From positions 62,001-126,000 of the forward strand of contig CAJNDT010006024.1 in NCBI GenBank assembly GCA_905221615.1: a stretch of 64,000 bases of DNA, given 5' to 3'. Below, in pieces: positions 55,990 through 64,000 of this stretch. Made by a program: the position numbers and the translations under genes. Every line of letters starts with the position of its first letter. Positions within the stretch are counted from its first letter, which is position 1. Source of the stretch: Symbiodinium sp. CCMP2592. Taxonomy: Eukaryota; Sar; Dinophyceae; Suessiales; Symbiodiniaceae. The notes beneath the pieces were generated by a model. The model did not search any database. It was given only the letters and a program-made list of their open reading frames with translations, and was not told where the DNA came from.

Positions 55990-57690
55990 CTAGAAACCTT
56001 CCTCTACTGCAGGGTCATGTTCCCCATCTTCTTCTTCATCTCCCTCGGCATCATCATCATCATCTCCCTGCGGCTCGTTCTTGGCCTGGTCATCCACGAT
56101 CTGGGTCTGCGTGGGCTTCGGGATCTTGATAGGCGACTCTTTCGGCCTGGGAGTGGATATGACTGCAAGGCATATATGTGTATGTGTGTTTGTGCGTGCT
56201 ATTTTGTGGGTGTGTGTCGGTGTGAGCTTGTCTCTATGTGTGTGCTCTTTAACATATGCGTGCAGCATGCATGCTTCGAAGTGTGTATGTGTGTATATGT
56301 ACACATATGTCTGAATAATGGATCTATCTATGCATCCAACCAAGTCATGGTAAATTAAGACGATTCAAGTTGCGACTTCGGGAAGTGTTTCAGGCCAAGC
56401 GAATTGACAGTTTGCCAATCCAAAGCTGAAGCTTCCCAATCGTGGTCGTGAGCCAGTAGATCATCTCGACAGCCTCTGTAGTTGATCTCCGCCGGATTCA
56501 AGTTCATGTACACATAGCAATCGGCGAAGGTCATGGCGATGTGCATCGCTTTCCTCACACTGAGGCTGTCCCGGATGACCAGCTGGAGCTTCTGAACCCA
56601 CCTGCTCGAGGCATCGTGGCGATCCTCGCGAGCCTCGACCTTGATCAGGGGGTTCTTGGAGCCTTGCGTGCAGTACTTGCAGCGGATTATCGAGTACACA
56701 TAGTCCTCGATAGGTTTGTCGGCCTTCGCTTTGCGTTTGCTGGCTGTCGGCTTGGGCTTCTGCTGGGCAACAGTCGGGGCCGGCAAACCAAGACCACTCT
56801 CTAGGTCTGCAGGCACGAGGTGCGGAACCGACCACATAAGACCATCGGGGAATTGAACGAAAACCTCATCCTCTTTCACAAAGGGCTTCGAAGAAAACAC
56901 CGGGCCGGTCTGGCTTTCGAGGCAGGCACGTTGCATCTCGTAGTCCCACCAGATATCGCCAGGCTGTCGCTTGTCCTGGGCTAGGTTGGGTTGTGTTTTG
57001 GCAAGGGCTTTGTGGAGCTTCATAATGATTTTTATTTGGGCTCTGAACTGTTTCAGCTCAGGGGCTGCCTTCTGCTTGGATTGGTTCTCGGGGGCCTTGT
57101 CGTTGGACTCGGGGGCCTTCTTGTCGGACTGCTTCTCGGGGGCCTTCTCGTTGGACTGCTTCTCGGGGGCCTTCTTGGACTGCTTCTCGGGGGCCTTCTT
57201 GTCGGAGTGCTTCTCGGGGGCCTTCTTGTCGGAGTGCTTCTCGGGGGCCTTCTCGGACTGCTTCTTGGGGGCCTTCTTGTCGGAGTGCTTCTCGGGGGCC
57301 TTCTCGTTGGACTGCTTCTCGGGGGCCTTCTCGGACTGCTTCTCGGGGGCCTTCTCGTTGGACTGCTTCTCGGGGGCCTTCTTGTCGGACTGCTTCTCGG
57401 GGGCCTTCTTGTCGGACTGCTTCTTGCGGGTCTTCTCGTTGGACTGCTTTTCGGAGTCTTTCTCGGCGTCTTTGTCCTTCTCGTCCACAAAAGCGCTCAT
57501 CTTCTTCAGACTAGGTTTTCTCTTGTTGTTCTCGGGCTTCGGTTCTTCGTCGGCTTTTCGCTTGTTCCGAGGCGGCTCCTCGGCGGCTGGGCTCTCCAGC
57601 AGCTGCGTCTCTCGGCGTCGACTTGGACCAGGAGTCGGCGAAAGGTAGCCTTGGATCGAAGGAGTAATGGTTTCTCGTACATCGTTATCA
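55990..57690 (-). CDS. KAPEKQS-repeat protein of unknown function
   Basis: The main frame runs from about 57,690 to 56,355 and a last exon probably from about 56,165 to 55,990 (acidic, GDDDDDAEGDEEEDGEHDP, then TAG). The N-terminus is basic and Pro-rich. About 13 units of the KAPEKQS(D/N)(K/E) type then form a highly charged, probably disordered tract. The C-terminal 250 residues look folded (DEVFVQFPDGLMWSVPHLV, YVYSIIRCKYCTQGSKNPLI, RWVQKLQLVIRDSLSVRKAM). That part resembles multi-copy dinoflagellate proteins, with no known function. No ATG is obvious at the start of the frame. An AG acceptor before YLSPTPGP suggests a missing first exon upstream. Confidence 0.6.
57062..57445 (-). repeat. 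coding minisatellite (27-33 bp units)
   Basis: About 13 tandem units encode the KAPEKQS repeats. All units keep the frame even though their lengths vary by a codon or two, which supports translation. The opposite strand is also open through the repeat (SGAFLSDCF units), as a consequence of repetition. Confidence 0.88.
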
Positions 57691-58017
57691 TTTATATTGG
57701 ATGAACATAGCGATATAGAATTAAGCTGATGGATGGGCCGGGCTTTTGGGTGTTGCTCTATATAATCAACTACAACTACCTTTTTGCTAGTTTTATTTTG
57801 GTTGTCATAGTGTTGCTTGGTTATTATTATTATTCTTATTAGTATTATTATTAGCATTATTATTATTGCTGATTTCGAAGGTTCTGGATGGGGGCTTAAT
57901 TTGTGGGGCTTCGTTTCGTTCTGGGCCTTAATGTAGGGGTATCAATAGAGGGCCTAAAAGTTTCACTTCGAAGACGTCTTTTTCAGCTTGCATCGGGCCG
58001 GTTCCATCCCTCTGGCA
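57691..58017. other. short intergenic or intron region, AT-rich
   Basis: ATTATTATT-type simple sequence at about 57,815-57,870. It may contain the first exon of the KAPEKQS gene, but no start is identifiable. Confidence 0.35.
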
Positions 58018-60494
58018 TCACCTTTTCGACACCACGACGTAGACACACCAGGGGCCTTCCTGGCAAGATAAACCTTCACCTCCACTTGCAGAGTTCAAGC
58101 AACGAGAGTCCAATTGCCAACGGTCAATAAGAGCAGCTTCTAAAAAACCAGCGGCTTCGGCAGATGCCAAAATACCCAGAATCCGCATCTCAGCCCATGC
58201 AGGCTTTGAAGAGTGCTGATACCCATAATCTTCGTTGCACCACCGGTGCGAAGGGCTGGAAGTCAAGCCGATCTTGAAACTGCAATTGTCACCGAGTCCA
58301 CGTATGACAGTATGAGCTCGTTGCAGGATGTTGGAAGCAAGTGTTTGAGACGGCAATAAGTCCAGTTTTAAAGCAGGCTGAGCCATAATGTCTTGGATGA
58401 CCCCTTTCATCCGAGGCAGCTCGGCCAAGTGCTTCGGCACTTTCAGCTTCCAATAGTTGTCTGAAACATATCGCACACCAGATGCTGTCTTCTCCAATAA
58501 GCAAGCTCGAGGATATGGTGCTATGGGCACTACAGGGATCTCTATATGGTCTGGCGGCGCAACCAGTCCTTCGATGGAGGCTGCAGAGGCCAAGCAGCAC
58601 AAGGAATACTTTAATTAGTATTTCGCACCCTGTAAAAAAGTAGACAGTATTCTCAGAAACATAAGACTGGTGTGGATCGAAGGGTCTTCGTCTCTGTTTC
58701 TGTCGTCCATAGGCCAACAACTCCTGTAGCCAGGCCTCTTCATCGTCGAGAGATTCGCCCGAATCTCTTATTGATGCCATCACAGAAGCTCGCCGCATCC
58801 GAACATGGCTAGATATCTTAGATATCCCTATAGTCTCTTTATCTACACCAGGACTAAACCCAGGGGTTGCTACGTGGCCCTGCAGAGCAACAAAACCTTC
58901 GGAGTTTGAAGCACTTGAAGCCCTCCACAGGCAAGCGACCCCCCCCCAAACCTTTGTCAACGAGCCCAGCACAGGCACACGAAACCTATTGGGGAAACCC
59001 TAGCTTAGTTCCAATCCGAATTAAAGGATCCCAAGCCGACTCCAAAGGAAAGCCGAGTAACTCGCACCACTAGCCGATGGATCAAAGCCGCCCATCATCC
59101 CATCCAGCGTGTTCAAAAACCAATCGTTGGCCAGGAAAGCCGCCGCTGCTTCCTGGGCGGGATCGCGATATATGATGCAGCTGCCACAAGACTGGAACAT
59201 AATGTATCTCAACTTCGAGGGTTGATGGGACTGCAGTGCCACTAGGATCAGATGCAACTTTGTTACAAGGATGGTTCCAAAGTTCAAGAATCGGCCGCTA
59301 ACTATATGTAAAAGTAATAGGAAGCATATATATAAGAGGATCTAGCTATAATAAATCATCCAAAGGTCGGACAGACCATGCTGTGCGTTTGAGCTGCTGC
59401 TGCTGCTTGCCTGTACTTTTGGCGGGGGCTCATTGTCTGCGGGCTCGTTGTCTGCGGGCTCCTTCTCGGGCTCATGGTCGGGCTGATTGTTGGCTTCCGG
59501 GCTAGACATCTTATTGGTGCTGGTGCTGCTGTCACTGCTGCTGCTGCTGCTTGAGCTGGAGTCATCACTGCCGCTAACATCATCTGCTCCGTGTTCCCCG
59601 TCCATGTCTTCACAGGCCACCTCATCCTGCGGCTGTGCCTTCGGCTGTGCCTTCGGTGGATCACGGCTCTGATCTCGCTGCTTGCCAGTAACTCGTCTGA
59701 GTCTACGTTTTCCCGTGGGCTCATCTGAAGCCAATCTTCTGAGAGGTTTGTGTGCCTGAACGGAAGGGCCCCAAGAAACCGTACAGAAGCTAATGAATAT
59801 AGCTAATGCCCAACTAAGTTTGATTGGCCTCCCTCAACCCCAGCCTTTGGAACCCATTCTCTTTGGCGAAGGGTGGCTTGCGAGTAGTGTCGGAAAGCAG
59901 CACTGAGTCGTAAGGAATTGGTGGTTGACCATGCATCCCGATCGGCTTCTTTAACCTGCTCTGCCAAATGTGCTTTGTCCTCTCGCATGCGGACAATAAC
60001 AGTAGATAGAAGTAAGGTATGCACATATATATATAGAGAGATAGAGAGAGATACCGATAGGATCAGTACCAAAACCCAACAGTAGATGCTGTCCTCGTGC
60101 TTTAGCACCCCTAGCAAGGCTTTCTTGATGACGGTATCCGGAAAGTTCCACGTAGGACTCAACTGTCTGCAGTTGTTCAAGATGCCCTGGAAGAGCCTTG
60201 ATTCGAGTGCACTCTAGCAGCACAAAACCCAGCCACTATCTACAGAATAAGCTTATAACAAAACAAGCCTGTACTCTATACTTTGATCACAAAGAACGGC
60301 GAGCACAGTTTCTTCTTGTCGATCTTCGCGATTGAGCGGTCCGTGGGGTACGAAGTAAAAAATCGTTTGTCTATGAACGGCAACAGAGCATCTCGCAGCT
60401 TGTGCCATTCCTTGAACCCCTTCCGACTCTTCCGAGGCTCTTCGTCGTCATCATCAGCCGCGATCGCGGCAGGTCGCTTCTTCGGAGGCATGGC
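58018..60494 (-). CDS. multi-exon gene with C-terminal GIY-YIG-like domain
   Basis: Reconstructed exons on the minus strand: 60494-60282 (71 codons from MPPKKRPAAIAADDDDEEP), 60235-60070, 59981-~59840 (EDKAHLAEQVKEADRDAW), ~59745-~59370 (basic, then a Ser/Asp/Glu/Pro-rich tract), ~59250-~59050, ~58860-~58625 (SGESLDDEEAWLQELLAYGR) and ~58606-58018. The first two introns keep phase, both with GT donors. The C-terminus, CSFKIGLTSSPSHRW ... FLEAALIDRW ... CLNSASGGEG ... CVYVVV, follows the pattern of GIY-YIG/T5orf172-type nuclease folds (K-I-G-x-T, a later Glu, a conserved Asn). The strict GIY and YIG tripeptides are absent, so activity is uncertain. It is probably nuclear, given the basic start. 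Similar proteins are multi-copy in dinoflagellates. Confidence 0.55.
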
Positions 60495-61171
60495 AGCACT
60501 AAGCGGGCCCCGAAGCCTGAACACTGAAACTTCTCAACTTTGAGTTCTCAAACCCGCGAACGTGGCCCTCAAGCCCGCCGCCCCAGCGACGAGCCCAGTT
60601 GACTTCAAGTGGACCTGGCCTACCTCGACAAGCTCCGACATTAAAGGGTCCTAGGGTTTAGGGTTCAGGCTTTAGGTTCGGGGGCGTATCCTTTCAATTA
60701 GCTGTCTAAACCCTCACATCCGAGACCCACATCCAGTAAGTAAGTACAATCTACGGCGCATATATAAATGTTAGTGTCTTTAAATTAGGCTGGTACGGTC
60801 AAAGGCAAGCTTAACCTATATACCCTTCGCCCTTCACCCGCAAAAGAAAGCCACAGTCGACCCTCGCCAAGCCAGATATCGAGCGGGCGGTTGCCGGAGC
60901 GACTTTTCATCACAAAACCACAACGGACGGACGACGGACGAACAACGGCCGACTTCGACGACGACGGACGACGACTATGTGATTTACGGCTTCAACACAG
61001 GACGATGCTGCACAGCCATTCGATATTTCCGGTGTTCCTTCGCAGTGTATGCATTATTTTTAGATGTTACACGACTCCTCCTGTTTTATGGTTTTCGTGA
61101 GTTTCGAGGTGTTCCTTCCAATACACTACAGGTTTTAGGGCGAGGTCTGTAAAGGTTTCATATTTAGGGCC
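60495..61171. other. intergenic, telomere-like heptamers
   Basis: TTTAGGG-like heptamers at 60,645-60,680, a GACGGACGAC repeat at about 60,924-60,975, and no recognisable gene. It separates the GIY-YIG-like gene from the retroelement at the right edge. Confidence 0.4.
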
Positions 61172-61435
61172 TTAGGGTTCTTCTTCTTTTTCTTTTTCCA
61201 AAATCTTTGAGCCAACTGACAAACTTTTGGCGTGCAGAGCCGTCTTGTATACTGTTATCCAAGATCTGCCACAAACTCGCATTTCGGGTGACACAACAAA
61301 ATCTAGAACCCCCTGTACAAAAGTAGATCCGCGACCAAAGGTGGATCTAGAAAGTAGATCCGCCCGGGGGTCTGGGCCCGCGTATCTCCGTGCAATGCGG
61401 AAACACGTGTGGCGTGTAGTCTTCCCCGACCACAA
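61172..61435 (-). other. possible downstream coding fragment
   Basis: The minus frame 61435-61172 reads VSPEMRVCGRSWITVYKTAL and ends in a Lys/Glu tail. It overlaps the GATC-rich motif, and no domain is recognised. It could be 3' sequence of the Copia element or an unrelated exon. Confidence 0.2.
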
Positions 61436-61471
61436 GAAAGTGGGTGAGATCCTCCCACCTGTGGCCTATGA

Positions 61472-62907
61472 TCATTCCACCCCAACAGGTGAAACAAAGG
61501 TTTTCGGTGATGATCCGGTTTTGGGGTACCGAAGCCAACCCGACACAGTTCCTGTAGAGGCTGTAGAGGTGAACTGTGCGCCTCGTGGGAGCGCTCCCCG
61601 AACTGGAGCTGCGGCACCGGCGGCAGGCGCGCTCCAACCTGCCTTGCCCGCACTACCCCATTGACTTGGGGCGCCGCTGGCGGCGGCGGCTGCCGCCTCG
61701 GCGGCTGCACCCGCATCCCCATCGCGAGGCTCTGGTTCCGGAGCCGGGGGTCGTAGGTCTAGCCGCCCGCGCCGGAGCGCGGAAGAGGTCCTCAGCTGCT
61801 GCCGGTGGTTTGGCCACCACCTCCTCTGGGTCTTCTTCTTCCCGGGTTCTTCAGGTAGCTCTTCCTCGGGCTCTTCTGTGGGCTCCGAGGGTTCCTCTTC
61901 TGGCTGCCGGCCCGTCGGCTGCCTTAGCCGTCGCAGCGTTCTGCTGCACCACCCGGTCACCGTCCTTACCACAAACCACAGGATAACCAACCAGGTAAGG
62001 ATGCCCAGCAGCATGGTTGCTTGCAATTTGGTTCGCCATAATGGCGTTGACGATGGTTACCGTCGGCTTGAAAGGGAGAACCGGCTTCCACTGACTAGGC
62101 GGGTTTTCCCGCACAAGCTTCACCGAGTGCCGCTCCGCGGCGGAAGCTCCCGCAACCAAGGTGGGATCCACCATGGCAAGGGATGGCAAAGCCTGTGCAA
62201 CCTCGTTGCCTGTCTTGGCGTGCTTCGTAAGGAAGTTCGCCAGATTCTCTGTGCCTTTCACTTTCCTCAGCAAGGCCTTTCCAGCCTGGATGACCCCTTG
62301 AACATAGAATTCGGACACGTCGAGGTGTCTCAGTTTCGTTCCTGGGCCGATCCGCTTAGCTGCCGTGATCCCGGTGCTGCTGTCGCTCCAGATCCTCGGG
62401 ATTTCAACCTCGAGCCCAAAGTCTAGCGTCGCTAGCTCGGCAGGCGCGGCTGATGCCGCGGAGCTCTGCGTCTGGACTGGTAGCCGGCAGTCCCGGCTGG
62501 GTCTGGGTCGCCGTGGTAACGACGGCGCCCCCGAGCACCACCACGTGGCAGTCTGTAGACCGCCGGGTCTCCACACAGCCGGCCCAGTCGCTGTCGCAGA
62601 AGACGTCCGGAGCGTCCCGTCGTGCGCTCCGGGGTCCAAGGCTGTCACCCTCACCAAAAGGAGGGGTGTTGCTGCAGGTACCTTCCAGGGGAACCGGTGA
62701 TTTCTCACCTGGCTTCAGGCCCAAGGCCTTGATGATGTTCTCCGCGTGCTTCGGATCCGGAGCCGTGAGGATGCACCCTGGTAGTCGGGTCTTGGTCTTG
62801 CCTAGAACCTCGACCTCAAGGGGTCCGGCGGTGATCTCGCAGTGGGCACAGAGATCCTCATCTAGTAACCCATCGGGCGGCGGCGTCGCCCGCACACCTC
62901 CCATCAT
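61472..62907 (-). CDS. Copia RNase H and C-terminal extension, frameshifted
   Basis: RNase H removes template RNA. VFCDSDWAGC carries the first Asp and SPDAELRGISRA the Glu (frame 62907-62404). SDSSTGITAAKRIGPGTKLR carries the next Asp and is followed by HLDVSEFYVQ and NLANFLTKHAKT (frame 62708-61851), as at the end of Copia pol. The frames join near 62,440. A further frame (62026-61472) starts with a hydrophobic segment (LLGILTWLVILWFVV), then a Glu/Pro-rich and an Ala-rich tract. This looks like a membrane-anchored C-terminal extension. Whether it is fused to pol or separate is unclear. Confidence 0.75.
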
Positions 62908-63983
62908 CGATATGGTGTACTATGACAATGCCCGTCTTTAGGCATCTGTAGACGCACGGGTCTTTGACCCCACGCCTAAAGTCGTAGCGTCCGGTTTCCT
63001 TGAGCTTCACGCAGAGAAGCTCTTCAAGCTCGTCTCGGTAAACCGAGCCTGCGGTCCTCCTGCCATAGAGGTTGCCATCCAGTCGGAAGAGCATCTGGTC
63101 GAAGCTCTCCCAGAGTTCGGGCTGTTGTGCAGGCGGTTGTGCCCGCACCCACTCTTCCCAGATGGGCCTCCACTCTAACAAGGTCGCACGTAAACCCACT
63201 GTTGTGCCCCGCGGTCCTGCCCAATGAGAAACGGTGCGACGATGTCGAAGGAGCGCGTGGCGCAACCCTTCTGCAACGCCGTGATCTCGAGCAAGGCATG
63301 GGCCTCAGGAGTTGGAGTCGGAACGAAGACTCGCAAGTCTTGCTCCTGTTCCTCCGTGTAGGCTCGCTTTACGTCAGCACAGGTGAACCGAGACTTCACC
63401 GTGCCCTCCTTCACCTTGTCGACCCACTTGTAGTGGAACACCTGCGCGTCAGCAGGCTTCTGCCGCCTGTGTACCGGCGTGAAAGCGCCTAGGCCTAGGC
63501 GCCACAGCTTCTGGAGCTGGGTTAGCCTGGCTTCCTGCACTGCGGCAGGGTCCGGGCAAAAGTCAAGGAGCTCCATCACGGATGCAAGGCGCTGCTGGTA
63601 CACAGCGGGGTCGCCCGCGTTGGCCCAATGCTCGATCCTTTCCCAGAGCTTCTGGGCTTCCGCCTGGAGGCGGTCGATCCTTTGGGCCTTTCGCGTGGCG
63701 CTCTTGGACTGCTTGGGAGGCCTGGCGCTCTCTGTGCTTCCTTGCTTCCTTGCCCCACCACACCTGTGGGGTTTGGTGCTGCTCGTGCAGCTGAGGAGCT
63801 GGCCGCCGCACTGGCGGCGGAACCCGCACCAACGCATGTCGAGGCTCCAGCGGGTACACCCGCACTTGCTGTTGCGGTGTCCGGGGCTGCCTCCGTTGGT
63901 TCCGCGTGTTCCGGGGCGGTGTCTCCGATTCCCCCGGCTTGGGGGAAAACCTCGCTGTCTTCCATCACGTCCAGATCCTCCAA
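62870..63983 (-). CDS. Copia reverse transcriptase, frameshifted, partial
   Basis: RT copies the element RNA. The frame 63837-63175 has the linker (RIDRLQAEAQKLWERIEHWA) and then KWVDKVKEGTVKSRFTCADV and RSFDIVAPFLIG, which contains the first catalytic Asp. The frame 63265-62858 continues with MLFRLDGNLYGRRTAGSVYR (the Copia LYGLKQ-type box), DPCVYRCLKTG and HHIDDGR, which occupies the YVDD position. Two frames are needed, joined near 63,235. The substitution to HIDD keeps both Asp residues but loses the usual Tyr-Val. Confidence 0.8.
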
Positions 63984-64000
63984 GATCGCTGCCGCTTCCA

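Larger units (their letters stand above)
61345..64000 (-). mobile_element. Copia-type retroelement, 3' half, cut by window edge
   Basis: Minus-strand pol with a Copia-like RT followed by RNase H. The 5' portion (gag, protease, integrase) lies beyond 64,000. The rightmost part is the Ala/Pro/Ser-rich linker usually found before RT. Frames are broken near 63,235, 62,900 and 62,440. No LTR could be recognised at the left end. A GATC-rich motif at 61,322-61,381 may belong to its 3' end or to a separate repeat. Confidence 0.8.

Noticed and set aside
56971-57704. Two long plus-strand open frames (225 and 237 codons) over the KAPEKQS gene
   Set aside because: They translate the minisatellite in antisense (SGAFLSDCF and GGLLVGLL units). 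Openness in several frames is expected of a repeat whose unit length is near a multiple of three. The minus frame continues into a folded-looking domain; these do not.
61185-61225. Another relict spliced leader (TTGGCTCAA on minus)
   Set aside because: Only nine to ten bases match and no tandem copy or gene follows, so chance is likely.

Overview
The window looks like nuclear DNA of a dinoflagellate, probably of the Symbiodiniaceae/Suessiales kind. The basis is intron-rich genes whose reconstructed introns nearly all begin with GC instead of GT, a single-exon PPR gene, degenerate CCCTAAA (TTTAGGG) telomere-like tracts, a possible relict spliced-leader sequence, and several families of retroelements. 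No prokaryotic features are present. Almost every coding sequence and retroelement I can support lies on the minus strand, as expected of a unidirectional dinoflagellate gene block. All calls are by eye; no alignments were run.

Layout. 1-10.2 kb: unidentified minus-strand exons. 10.2-22.8 kb: a PP2C-type protein phosphatase gene in many tiny exons. One of its introns (between about 11.28 and 18.89 kb) carries a 7,374-bp tyrosine-recombinase (DIRS/PAT/Ngaro-type) retroelement with intact split direct repeats and four coding regions: zinc-finger gag-like, cytosine-methyltransferase-like, reverse transcriptase/RNase H and tyrosine recombinase. 22.8-28.1 kb: unassigned exons. 28.1-29.6 kb: C-terminal exons of a SART1/Snu66-type tri-snRNP splicing protein. 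29.9-31.6 kb: an intact PPR protein. 33.2-41.6 kb: a non-LTR retrotransposon (endonuclease, reverse transcriptase, C2H2 fingers) that also encodes a ubiquitin-specific-protease domain and sits inside a (TAG)n microsatellite.

42-61.3 kb is different: AT-richer, full of TATATA, GATC-type and CCCTAAA-like repeats. It carries four multi-exon minus-strand genes of unknown or mobile-element-like character: a CGCGCRGWC-motif protein, a 540-aa basic/acidic protein, a KAPEKQS-repeat protein and a GIY-YIG-like protein. It also holds one plus-strand Merlin/IS1595-like transposase exon and a foldback array with a perfect 80-bp hairpin. 61.3-64 kb: the 3' half of a Copia-type polyprotein running off the right edge.

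The retroelement reading frames are broken by single-base indels, mostly at homopolymers, while the host-like genes read cleanly. This is either decay or assembly error. The observations most worth following up are the methyltransferase-bearing tyrosine-recombinase element inside the phosphatase intron, the LINE-encoded deubiquitinase with microsatellite insertion, and the perfect hairpin array.
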